This document shows positions 1-7,329 of a DNA stretch of 64,000 nucleotides, piece by piece. The DNA lies in contig CAJTPC010000003.1 of the NCBI GenBank assembly GCA_910578245.1, positions 1 through 64,000 on the forward strand. Reading direction: 5' to 3'. The translations under genes were made by a program, and so were the position numbers. Position 1 is the first letter of the stretch. Every line of letters begins with the position of its first letter. Under the pieces are notes generated by a model that saw only the letters and a list, made by a program, of their open reading frames with translations, was not told the DNA's origin and ran no database searches. The stretch comes from an uncultured Christensenella sp. (lineage in GTDB: Bacteria; Bacillota; Clostridia; Christensenellales; UBA3700).

Positions 1-80
1 GAATAAATTAATACAGTAAATTTTCGAATTTTCAACAATTATTTAGAAAATTTTACATTGCAATTTTTGGACACAACCTA

Positions 81-110
81 TTGACTTTAGCATTCAAAAG
101 TCCTTATAAT
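81..110 (+). promoter_or_regulatory. Sigma-A type promoter of the ADP-ribosylglycohydrolase gene
   Basis: TTGACT (81-86) and TATAAT (105-110) are separated by 18 bp. A purine-rich ribosome site (AGGGGG at 131-136) follows before the GTG start at 147. Confidence 0.7.
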
Positions 111-146
111 AACCTCACTAAATAAATATGAGGGGGATTAATTGTT

Positions 147-1391
147 GTGTGGGGAGCAATAGTCGGTGATATAGTTGGTAGTAGATTTGAGTTCAATAAT
201 TACAGGGGAAAGGACTTTGAACTATTCGCTCCAATGTGTTGCTACACAGATGATTCGGTGCTTACAATTGCTATAGCCGAAGTTTTGATGAAGTACGAAA
301 GTATTTTGGACGAAGAGCAGTTTAAGAAAGATTTAGTTTCTGCTTTTCATAAATATGGTATGGAGTACTTGAGTTGTGGTTTCGGCGGTAGGTTCTTTGA
401 GTGGATTATAGAGGGGAATACTCAACCTTACAATAGTTATGGCAATGGCTCTGCAATGAGAGTATCTGCAGTTGCTTGGTATGGCAATACGCTTGAGGAA
501 GTAGAGAGAATTGCAAGACTTACGGCAGAAGTGACCCACAATGCTAAAGAAGGTGTCGCTGGGGCCATGGTGACAGCAGGAAGTATCTTCTTGGCAAGAA
601 CAGGTAAAAGCAAGGATGAGATTGAAAAGTATATAGAGAGTTTTGGTTACAATCTTGACACAAGAGTAGCAACGTATCGTAAGACTAATAGATTTGACGA
701 GACGTGCCCAAAAACTATCCCTGTTGCAATGGCATGCTTTTTAGAAGGGGATGACTTTGAAGACGTGTTGAGGAATGCTATCTCAGTTGGAGGTGATAGT
801 GATTCTATCTCGGCAATTGCTTGTTCGGTAGCCGAAGCTTTCTATGGAGTAAATGATTGGTTCAAAGAGAAAGTAAGAATCAATCTTGACAAAAAGTTAT
901 ACGCAGTAGTAAAAGATTTCGACAAAAAGTATTTAAATAAGAGAGAAAAAAGTAATATGGAAAATGAGTATGACATATTGGCAAAGAAGTTCAATGGTTT
1001 TTATAAAGTAAGCATGTTGCCGGAAGAGAATGGATCATGTATTCTATTAAAAAATGGATTTTTTCTTAATCTCAATGGTGCTACACATACTGACTTTAAA
1101 ATGGATTGCAAAAGAGTAGGGTATGATATAAATTTACTATGTAAAGATGCGATATATCTCAACAATGGCAAGAATGATTTAAATAATGTGCCATATCCTT
1201 ACTTTATGGCAATAACAACGCCAACCAAAGAACAGTATACATCACTCAAGTTATGGTTAGATACTTTAACGACTGAAATTATTGAGATAGATGTAGGAAA
1301 GGATTCGAAAACATATAATATAAGGGAACTAGGTGTGGACTATATTATAGATATAGCAAAAGATTTTTTTGATGGCAATGGGTTAAAATAG
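147..1391 (+). CDS. ADP-ribosylglycohydrolase family protein with C-terminal extension
   Basis: A DraG/ARH-fold hydrolase predicted to remove ADP-ribose from modified macromolecules, using two Mg ions. Metal-binding motifs are visible: an N-terminal GAIVGDIVGSRFE, YTDDSVLT near residue 35, GNGSAMR near residue 100, and GGDSDSISAIA near residue 214. The catalytic domain ends near residue 255, the usual family length. About 150 further residues (beginning around MENEYDILAKKFNG) form a separate domain I do not recognise. The start is GTG at 147, placed by the AGGGGG ribosome site; no in-frame ATG lies nearby. The gene stands alone behind its own promoter in an AT-rich accessory region. The fold call is firm; the substrate (protein, DNA or nucleotide) is unknown. 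Confidence 0.88.
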   Translation: MWGAIVGDIVGSRFEFNNYRGKDFELFAPMCCYTDDSVLTIAIAEVLMKYESILDEEQFKKDLVSAFHKYGMEYLSCGFGGRFFEWIIEGNTQPYNSYGNGSAMRVSAVAWYGNTLEEVERIARLTAEVTHNAKEGVAGAMVTAGSIFLARTGKSKDEIEKYIESFGYNLDTRVATYRKTNRFDETCPKTIPVAMACFLEGDDFEDVLRNAISVGGDSDSISAIACSVAEAFYGVNDWFKEKVRINLDKKLYAVVKDFDKKYLNKREKSNMENEYDILAKKFNGFYKVSMLPEENGSCILLKNGFFLNLNGATHTDFKMDCKRVGYDINLLCKDAIYLNNGKNDLNNVPYPYFMAITTPTKEQYTSLKLWLDTLTTEIIEIDVGKDSKTYNIRELGVDYIIDIAKDFFDGNGLK

Positions 1392-1460
1392 TGGCAACGA
1401 TTGTACAACTGGACTTAAATAAAATATATGTTGCTTAGATTGTTTAGGTTAGTTGTAGAC

Positions 1461-1769
1461 TTATTTATTTTTTAATAAATTTAAGATTGCTTCCTTTTTA
1501 ATTGGACTTGCAGTTTTTAACAATTCAATAATTTCTTTATCTTGAGAATAAGCATAAGGGTCATAATAAAAGAACTCAGACTCAGTAGAATTGCAAGCCG
1601 AGATAATTTCAAGCAAGGCAGATACCGATGGCTCAAAGCTGTCGTTCTTAGACTCCAATCTGGATATATATGCGGAGTTTTTACCGATTTTAAGACTTAA
1701 ATCACGAGCAGATAGTCCTGCTTTCGTTCTCATTAAACTGATACGTTCAACAACTTCATTTTTATTCAT
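1461..1769 (-). CDS. Small XRE/Cro-type helix-turn-helix regulator
   Basis: A 102-residue DNA-binding protein. Residues 8-62 match the HTH_3 fold, with AGLSARDLSLKIGKNSAYIS as the helix-turn-helix and a following SRLES recognition end. The last 35 residues are helical and probably dimerise. An in-frame ATG lies five codons upstream at 1784, but its GGGAG is the Shine-Dalgarno for the ATG at 1769, so 1769 is preferred. It is divergent from the membrane protein gene at 1960, and the shared intergenic region holds an inverted repeat and a direct repeat that could be its operators. Repression of itself and the neighbour is inferred. Confidence 0.85.
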   Translation of the reverse strand: MNKNEVVERISLMRTKAGLSARDLSLKIGKNSAYISRLESKNDSFEPSVSALLEIISACNSTESEFFYYDPYAYSQDKEIIELLKTASPIKKEAILNLLKNK

Positions 1770-1838
1770 ATTTACATCTCCCATATTTAAATTATATAAA
1801 ATATATGGGTGTTGGGATATTTCATATTACTTATAAAA

Positions 1839-1855
1839 ATTACACACTATGTAAT
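1839..1855. promoter_or_regulatory. Inverted repeat, candidate operator of the XRE regulator
   Basis: ATTACA-N5-TGTAAT is a perfect 6-bp-arm palindrome in the middle of the divergent region between the XRE gene and the membrane protein gene. Its position fits a repressor site controlling both directions. No binding data. Confidence 0.45.
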
Positions 1856-1869
1856 ATTATTGAATATAT

Positions 1870-1910
1870 AAGTGCAATTAGTTGCTTTTAAGTGCAAATC
1901 GGGCTATAAT
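1870..1910 (+). promoter_or_regulatory. Promoter with paired AAGTGCAA boxes
   Basis: TATAAT (1905-1910) lies 17 bp after a weak -35 TTGCTT (1882-1887). Two identical AAGTGCAA boxes (1870-1877 and 1890-1897) flank the -35 exactly 20 bp apart, so nearly on one helix face. This looks like a regulated promoter of the gene at 1960; the binding protein may be the divergent XRE product. Confidence 0.5.
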
Positions 1911-1959
1911 TATATCCATAGTAAAACGTGGCTATTTTAGCTGTAGGTAGGAGATTGAA

Positions 1960-2790
1960 ATGAAAAGATTTTTTATTGATTTGTTTAAAAATGAATTTGG
2001 CACAACAAAAACTCTAATTGTTAATGGCAGTGATAGAGTTAGAAATTTATTGCGACATGTGCTATTTATTTGGGTCATAGCTTTAATTGTTTTAATAATA
2101 ACAGGTTCGATAAGTGGTTTTCGTCACTCAAAAAGTAGAATCAAAATAGAAGAAGCCTATTACGATGAATTTTCTGATTCCTGCACAGTAACTTATACTA
2201 TAGAAAATAAAAATAAATCTAATTTGGTTGATTTTACGTTGCAATATAAAGTAAAGGATAAAAATACAGGCAAGACAATTTATTCAGGGGAAGAATACGT
2301 GGGGTATCTGTTTCATACGATAGATTCGAGCAAAGACCATTTCTCCATTAATTTTAAAACTACTCAAATTGGTGCAGATGGAACAGAGCATAGGACTTCT
2401 TATTCTGACATGGTAATAGAGTATAAAATAATAAAGACTAATTTCTCAGATGGATTCTTATTATATTGGATTAAGGAAGCGAGTGTAGCCGTAGTTTGCT
2501 TGCCATTAGTTTATTATCTCGGTAAGTTTTCATTTGTTGTGTTTCCAGTTTGTTTGTATGTTTATTCTAATAATATTAAAAATTTTGTGTTACGTAATTT
2601 AGTAAAAATAGTATTGTTGATACCATATCTTTGGGGAGCATTGCTATATGGACAAAAGGATTTTAAAGGTAAGATAGCAGTTGACGTCAATGGGAATCCA
2701 ATTGGTGTATATGACCCCGAAACAGGATTGATAACAAAAAATGACAAAGTAGTTGTGCCTATAAATAAAGATTCGATAAAGAAAAAATAA
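1960..2790 (+). CDS. Unrecognised membrane protein with one extracytoplasmic domain
   Basis: I do not recognise a family in this 276-residue protein. A cytoplasmic N-terminus (about 35 residues) is followed by a transmembrane helix at about 36-58, then a soluble beta-rich stretch of about 110 residues with alternating hydrophobic residues, then hydrophobic segments near 165-205 and 212-232. The C-terminal 40 residues are polar (KIAVDVNGNPIGVYDPETG) and end in lysines. ATG 1960 has the ribosome site TAGGAGAT. The gene sits 21 bp before the next reading frame, so the two are probably co-transcribed. Confidence 0.7.
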   Translation: MKRFFIDLFKNEFGTTKTLIVNGSDRVRNLLRHVLFIWVIALIVLIITGSISGFRHSKSRIKIEEAYYDEFSDSCTVTYTIENKNKSNLVDFTLQYKVKDKNTGKTIYSGEEYVGYLFHTIDSSKDHFSINFKTTQIGADGTEHRTSYSDMVIEYKIIKTNFSDGFLLYWIKEASVAVVCLPLVYYLGKFSFVVFPVCLYVYSNNIKNFVLRNLVKIVLLIPYLWGALLYGQKDFKGKIAVDVNGNPIGVYDPETGLITKNDKVVVPINKDSIKKK

Positions 2791-2811
2791 ATTTAAGAGA
2801 GGTAAAATAAA

Positions 2812-4047
2812 ATGGGAAAAGACAATTTGACAAAAGGACAAGATTCAAATTCTATTAAAGATTTTGAAATTAAATCTGTATGGAAGAAAAAACTACCGTG
2901 GAGCAAAGAGAGTTTTTTTCGAAAGGCATTAATATCATTAGCAAAGGATGAAATATATCCAGGATTGCTTTTTGGTGACTTTGAAATTTCTGAAATAAAC
3001 GATGAATTTTTTGTTGCAAGTACAGATATTGATATTGATTATTCTTTTGAGCTTGGTACTCCGCATGTTGTAACAGCCGAGTATTTGGGGCATGATATAC
3101 GAGACGTAGTGCTTGATTGGAATTTGGTTCAATATAATAATCACGAGGTAATACATATTGCCTGCAATAAGAATATGAGTAACATAGTTGTCGATTCTTC
3201 AGTTGGTTATGATGATAAACAAAAAATGAATAGAGAACTTGAAGAAATGGATGTATCGAGATATTATAAAGAGGCAATAGAGAAGAGAAACAACGCCATA
3301 GGATTCCCTGCTGAGGAAATGAGAGGTGAATTTGAGGAGCTACCGATTGAGTCTTTTGAATTCTCTGAAAAGGACGTTGACGATTTGATAAGTTTAAGTT
3401 GGCAGAAAGCCAGCCGTGCTTACAAATCTAGTAAACATGCGAAGAATTTGAAATTAGATAACTTAAAATGGAATACGTTGCAAGCATATGGATTGGTTAT
3501 TCCCAGATACAAGCTCACGTACAAATACAGGAATTCGGACTATTCTATTCTCAGTAACATATGGTTAGAAGATTCTATAGAAATAGACCAAAACATACCT
3601 TCTAGTAAATATGATTTATATACGAGCAATAGAAAAGGCGAACCTCTTTATGATAAAATGATTAAGCAGATTGAAGACGCTTGTTGTACGGAGCAGGAGG
3701 TCAATCAAATAAAGGGGACTCAGCAAGTTAAGAAGGCAGAGCCGACGTCTAAGATAACGTCAATGATAAATAAGATTATTGGCAAGGTTTCTGAATTGAT
3801 TGGAATTAAAGCTAAAGCAGAAGTGGATTCTAAAGATATAGTTAACGTAAAGATTCAAGTATCAACTAAGAATGGGGTTGAAGACAGAATTGTTAGCTAC
3901 AGTAGAAGTAATGACCCTAAATTGCCATATTCGACTCGAGATGCACAATGGCTAATAGGTGTGGCAATGGCACTAGCTCGTTACAATCTTGCCCCATTGA
4001 CTGAAGATGAATACAAAGAGTTTAGATGGAATTTAGCAGAACAATGA
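2812..4047 (+). CDS. Unrecognised soluble protein, 411 residues
   Basis: No family recognised. The protein has no signal peptide or membrane segment and is rich in Asp, Glu and Lys. The first 150 residues look like an alpha/beta domain (SFFRKALISLAKDEIYPGLL, DIDYSFELGTPHVVTAEYLG). A middle acidic helical part follows, and a Lys-rich linker near 300 precedes a C-terminal domain of about 85 residues starting at VNVKIQVSTKNG. ATG 2812 has AGAGAGG at proper spacing and follows the membrane protein gene by 21 bp, so the pair may work together. Confidence 0.7.
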   Translation: MGKDNLTKGQDSNSIKDFEIKSVWKKKLPWSKESFFRKALISLAKDEIYPGLLFGDFEISEINDEFFVASTDIDIDYSFELGTPHVVTAEYLGHDIRDVVLDWNLVQYNNHEVIHIACNKNMSNIVVDSSVGYDDKQKMNRELEEMDVSRYYKEAIEKRNNAIGFPAEEMRGEFEELPIESFEFSEKDVDDLISLSWQKASRAYKSSKHAKNLKLDNLKWNTLQAYGLVIPRYKLTYKYRNSDYSILSNIWLEDSIEIDQNIPSSKYDLYTSNRKGEPLYDKMIKQIEDACCTEQEVNQIKGTQQVKKAEPTSKITSMINKIIGKVSELIGIKAKAEVDSKDIVNVKIQVSTKNGVEDRIVSYSRSNDPKLPYSTRDAQWLIGVAMALARYNLAPLTEDEYKEFRWNLAEQ

Positions 4048-4089
4048 AATAAGTTGACTCTTTCGTAAAAAAGTCGTACAATAAAACTA

Positions 4090-4176
4090 CCATAAAGAGC
4101 ACACGAGGGACGGCCCTGAAGACTGTGCAGCAACCTACCAATAGGCAAGGTGCTAAAGGCTGAGAACTATGGGCTT
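4090..4176 (+). ncRNA. SAM-clan (S-box like) riboswitch aptamer
   Basis: The core matches the SAM-I type consensus: GAGGGACGGCCCTGAAGA (kink-turn and P2), then GCAGCAACCT and AAGGTGCTAA (P3 and J3/4). Helices visible by eye are P1 CCATA (4090-4094) with TATGG (4168-4172), P2 GCACA (4099-4103) with TGTGC (4124-4128), and P3 ACCT (4133-4136) with AGGT (4148-4151). P4 is short or atypical, so SAM-I and SAM-I/IV are both possible. The 3' strand of P1 is also the antiterminator strand, so ligand binding should release the terminator: an OFF switch for the gene at 4258. Confidence 0.78.
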
Positions 4177-4195
4177 GTCATATTAAGCATATCAA

Positions 4196-4220
4196 AGCTC
4201 ATCGGACGATGGGCTTTTTT
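4196..4220 (+). terminator. Riboswitch-controlled intrinsic terminator
   Basis: AGCTCATCG (4196-4204) pairs with CGATGGGCT (4207-4215), then a T run to 4220. The alternative pairing ATGGGCTT (4169-4176) with AAGCTCAT (4195-4202) is mutually exclusive with the terminator, as expected of a transcriptional riboswitch. Confidence 0.8.
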
Positions 4221-4257
4221 CAATGCCTCTTTATGGAATAAATTTAGAGGTGAGGAA

Positions 4258-4593
4258 ATGGAAAACAAGGAGCAATTCAAATCAAACGGTTGGGAGTACA
4301 ACTGTTTGAGCGATGAATATTTTGAGAAGTTAGAGCAAGTGTCTGTGGATGATATTAGAAGTCTAACAAGGCAAGAACTAGATAATATACCATTGACATG
4401 GCTTGTGGATTGGGCAGAAGTTCACGATTTAATGAACAATCAGTTAGTTGTGGATTGGTTGGAGAGAATTCGTGCAGATAGAAGCCGACCTAAATTCGAT
4501 AATGATAAAATCATATTTAAAGGGGTATCAGAGAATAACCGTACCTATGCAGTCAATCATCATTTTTATGAAGACGAATTTACTTTACTATGA
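4258..4593 (+). CDS. Unrecognised protein behind the SAM riboswitch (possible 5' part of a split gene)
   Basis: A 111-residue acidic protein beginning MENKEQFKSNGWEYN, with the ribosome site AGAGGTGAGG just upstream. It is helical, with a Trp-rich centre (LTWLVDWAEVHDLMNN, VDWLERIRADR), and I know no family for it. It ends at TGA 4591-4593. The same frame then stays open for 57 nt of protein-like text straight into the next gene, so this may be the front part of one protein of about 343 residues interrupted by a nonsense codon. Expression should depend on the riboswitch upstream. Confidence 0.6.
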   Translation: MENKEQFKSNGWEYNCLSDEYFEKLEQVSVDDIRSLTRQELDNIPLTWLVDWAEVHDLMNNQLVVDWLERIRADRSRPKFDNDKIIFKGVSENNRTYAVNHHFYEDEFTLL

Positions 4594-4650
4594 GGAAGAA
4601 TAAGACGAAAGAATGAAATTTATGCTCCAACATCCGAGCAGGTAAAACTC

Positions 4651-5289
4651 TTGAATGATTGCTTTCGAGATTTCCTTGTAGAATACAAGAAGGCAATACA
4701 GATGGATGATGGCTTTTTGTGTGCTACGTTTATTGATAAAAAGATTTATTTTAAGAGATTGGCAGATTTCCGCTATCACTTTATAAGCGTAGGAAAGAAA
4801 AATGATATAAGACAAGACGTTTGTAGCATACAGACGTTTTTGGAAAGGAGTACGTTCTTCGGTGCAATAGAGCCGCAGAAAAACAAAATATCAGACAAAA
4901 TAATTGCGTGGATAAGAAGTGGCGATTTTCCGTTATTAAATGCAGGAGATATGTACTTGCGTTATGAGTGTAAGTATCTTTGCGATTGTGCAACTCAAAA
5001 GGTTGCTAATTATTTGACCAAACTTGATGGGCAAAATCGATGTGTACCTCAAAGACAAGTCTATGGGATGAATATGATAACCATTCTTTCAGCAAAAAAG
5101 AAGTATGTACGTTATGCTCCTATCAATCCAAGAGGATTGGAACTTGAAATAATATTAGACGGTAAAAACTATGTTGCTACGTGGCAAAGAGATATGTTTC
5201 ATATTTGGATACAAACGCATCACAAAGACGTGGCGGTGACTATCGCAAAAGAAGTAGAAGATTATTTGACAGAATTATTATACTCTTAA
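4651..5289 (+). CDS. Unrecognised soluble protein, probably continuous with the preceding frame
   Basis: No family recognised. The start is uncertain: TTG 4651 is the first conventional start, but it has no good ribosome site. The frame is open from 4594 and reads GRIRRKNEIYAPTSEQVKLL before it, which looks coding. Either this is the 3' part of a gene broken by TGA 4591, or translation starts upstream at a rare codon behind GAGGAAG (4592-4598). The protein is alpha/beta, with IYFKRLADFRYHFISVG and a C-terminal segment LEIILDGKNYVATWQRDMFH. No membrane segment. Functional only if readthrough, reinitiation or an unusual start occurs. Confidence 0.55.
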   Translation: MNDCFRDFLVEYKKAIQMDDGFLCATFIDKKIYFKRLADFRYHFISVGKKNDIRQDVCSIQTFLERSTFFGAIEPQKNKISDKIIAWIRSGDFPLLNAGDMYLRYECKYLCDCATQKVANYLTKLDGQNRCVPQRQVYGMNMITILSAKKKYVRYAPINPRGLELEIILDGKNYVATWQRDMFHIWIQTHHKDVAVTIAKEVEDYLTELLYS

Positions 5290-5410
5290 TTAAATTGTGG
5301 TAAGTATAGAGAAAATATTTGAAAATAAATAGATTGTAGACATTGCAAATTGAGAAAACTGTGCTATAGTAAATATACGAGTATGTTAAGTAAAAATTGG
5401 AGATTAAATA

Positions 5411-5797
5411 ATGTTAGACTACAATAATCAATATGATATGAGCACAATAAATTCAGCTGAAAGATTAGGAGAGGTAATTAAAGCTCAAGAAACACAAAGA
5501 AAGCGTGAGGCTCAAAAAGGAGCTGCGATTTTGCAGACGGCGGTTGAGAGTAAGAAACAGAACCAATTACTTTCTGCACAAATCGATGAATTAAAAGAGC
5601 AAAAGAAACTATTGTCAGAACAAGTTGTTGAATTGAAAGAACAAAACCAAGTAATTAAAGAAACGTGCGAGAATGCAAAAGCAGAGGCTGTGGAGAACCA
5701 AAAGCAAGCAAAGCAAAATAAAGTTTTTGGTTGGGTATCATTTGCAGTTGGTACAGTTATAGGCATTATTGGTATTGTGTTGGGAATTGTTTTTTAA
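5411..5797 (+). CDS. Coiled-coil protein with C-terminal membrane anchor
   Basis: A 128-residue protein of unknown function. Residues 20-100 form a Gln/Glu/Lys-rich coiled coil with repeated LxxQxxELKEQ segments. Residues about 106-128 (VSFAVGTVIGIIGIVLGIVF) are a hydrophobic helix ending at the C-terminus, so the protein is tail-anchored with the coiled coil in the cytoplasm. Its stop is 18 bp before the ATG of the next membrane protein gene. The pair may form one complex, but nothing in the sequence gives a function. Confidence 0.75.
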   Translation: MLDYNNQYDMSTINSAERLGEVIKAQETQRKREAQKGAAILQTAVESKKQNQLLSAQIDELKEQKKLLSEQVVELKEQNQVIKETCENAKAEAVENQKQAKQNKVFGWVSFAVGTVIGIIGIVLGIVF

Positions 5798-5815
5798 TTG
5801 GAAAGAGGTTGCGAA

Positions 5816-7204
5816 ATGAATGACAAATTTAAAAAGGGTTTAATAGATATTTTGTATGGTTTATGGGATTTCTTAATTGTCATGTCTTTAATATCAATAA
5901 TTACTTTTGCTTTTTGGAAAATCGATATTGTAACAAGACAGGTATTATGGTATTTGTCATGTGCTATTTGGATAAGTAGTTGTTTCAATAAGAAACATAT
6001 GAATGATAGATTAACAATAATAGATAAATATAATAATTTATTGAATGCTACTTTTGTTATTGTCATACTTATTGTATTTGGTGGGGTTTTTCTTATAAAG
6101 ACTTATGATACTAGCTTTAATTGGTATTGGTATGCTTTTGTGATAGTGGCAGTATTTACGTTGTGTGGAACTGGTTGTTGTGCAATTATAGGTTGGGAGA
6201 GGTCAGATAAGAGTGCGAATATAAAGAAAAGGATAATTACATTATCAGCAAAAATGTTATCATATCTCTGGCTAGCGGATTTATTCTATATGTCATTTAT
6301 TGTCGGCAGTTTGCTTTTAAGATTTATTTTTGGGATAATAGTTCTTGCTATAATATTATCTAGTCTAGCGGTTGCATTTTTAAGTAATACTCAATCATCT
6401 AAATGGCTATTATTAATAGATTTTTTGTATGGAATTGGATTAACTATTTATTTAATATATATAATCCCAGAGAAATACACTAATTTACAAACAATAGTGT
6501 TTACCATTGTTGCGGCTGTTTATGGAGGATTGCTTACACTCGTTGGCGTAGCATGGACAATTAGAAAAGGTAATAAAGATAGAAATGAAGATTTAGAGCG
6601 TAGGGATAAAGAACGAAGAGAAGATTTAGAACGCATTGATAAAGAGCGAAGAGAAGATTTAGAGCGTAGGGATAAAGAGCGAAGAGAAGATTTAGAACGC
6701 ATTGATAAAGAACGAAGAGAAGATTTAGAACGCATTGATAAAGAGAGGGCTGAAGATGAAAGAAAAAAATACAAACCCTTTTTCATTACAAGTGTGAAAA
6801 AACGCGAGGGCAATTACAGCACTATTGATTATCAATTTATAGAAAATGAAAGTTTTTCATTTTCTATAAATGAAAAATGCACTACACAACACTTAATTAG
6901 GCAATGGGTGATAATTAATACAAACCTAAATATGTTTGCTGTCTATGGGTTTAAGTTTAATAATAGTATAGTAAAAATTCATCCTTTTATGTTTGTGGAC
7001 CTGAATGAAATTATAAATGTTAAAATACCCCCATTCTTTTTTATAGAAGAAATAAATAGAATTTCGATATTGGTTATAGATATGTTAGATAATGTCTATG
7101 AAGTTATTCTTGGATTTGATTCGGAAAAACAAGGTTCAGAAAACATATTGATAATAAAAGGAATTACTAGACCTAAATTAACAGATATAAATGTGGAACT
7201 TTAA
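5816..7204 (+). CDS. Polytopic membrane protein with a charged 11-residue-repeat helix
   Basis: A 462-residue protein of unknown family. The first 250 residues hold about six to eight hydrophobic helices. A stalk follows at about 258-315, made of five 11-residue repeats of the form EDLERxDKERR. Its alternating acid and base residues predict a long straight single alpha helix. The last ~145 residues are a soluble beta-rich domain (KKYKPFFITSVKKREGNYST onward). TTG 5798 is in frame, but ATG 5816 has the GAAAGAGG ribosome site and is preferred. It is co-transcribed with the tail-anchored coiled-coil gene. Confidence 0.72.
   Translation: MNDKFKKGLIDILYGLWDFLIVMSLISIITFAFWKIDIVTRQVLWYLSCAIWISSCFNKKHMNDRLTIIDKYNNLLNATFVIVILIVFGGVFLIKTYDTSFNWYWYAFVIVAVFTLCGTGCCAIIGWERSDKSANIKKRIITLSAKMLSYLWLADLFYMSFIVGSLLLRFIFGIIVLAIILSSLAVAFLSNTQSSKWLLLIDFLYGIGLTIYLIYIIPEKYTNLQTIVFTIVAAVYGGLLTLVGVAWTIRKGNKDRNEDLERRDKERREDLERIDKERREDLERRDKERREDLERIDKERREDLERIDKERAEDERKKYKPFFITSVKKREGNYSTIDYQFIENESFSFSINEKCTTQHLIRQWVIINTNLNMFAVYGFKFNNSIVKIHPFMFVDLNEIINVKIPPFFFIEEINRISILVIDMLDNVYEVILGFDSEKQGSENILIIKGITRPKLTDINVEL
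6587..6751 (+). repeat. Five tandem 33-bp coding repeats
   Basis: Units start at 6587, 6620, 6653, 6686 and 6719, each beginning GAAGATTTAGA and encoding 11 residues. Two versions (RRD and RID in the middle) alternate before ending RRD, RID, RRD, RID, RID. The pattern suggests duplication of 66-bp double units followed by one 33-bp event. Confidence 0.92.
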
Positions 7205-7251
7205 TATTTGTATACCAATACAATCCTTATATAAATATGTATTAAAAGTGC

Positions 7252-7280
7252 TTGACTTCAGGGGATTATTCCCGTATCAT
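7252..7280 (+). promoter_or_regulatory. Promoter of the recombinase gene
   Basis: TTGACT (7252-7257) and TATCAT (7275-7280) are 17 bp apart. The spacer holds GGGGATTATTCCC, a near-palindrome, and the transcribed leader holds ACCAAAAG (7287-7294) with CTTTTGGT (7307-7314), a perfect inverted repeat just before the ribosome site. Both could be control elements. Confidence 0.55.
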
Positions 7281-7329
7281 GGCAGCACCAAAAGTAAGTA
7301 TAGTTTCTTTTGGTACGGAGATGAAGAGT

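Noticed and set aside
4591..4593. TGA as selenocysteine or reassigned codon
   Set aside because: No SECIS-like hairpin is evident right after it, and TGA ends many well-recognised genes in the window, so it is a normal stop here.
6587..6751. CRISPR array from 33-bp repeats
   Set aside because: The repeats are directly adjacent with no spacers and are in frame inside a coding sequence.
6520..6813. Minus-strand frame with repeated SMRSKSSLRSL units
   Set aside because: It is the mirror of the EDLERxDKERR repeats on the plus strand; the host frame has a ribosome site, membrane helices and continues on both sides.
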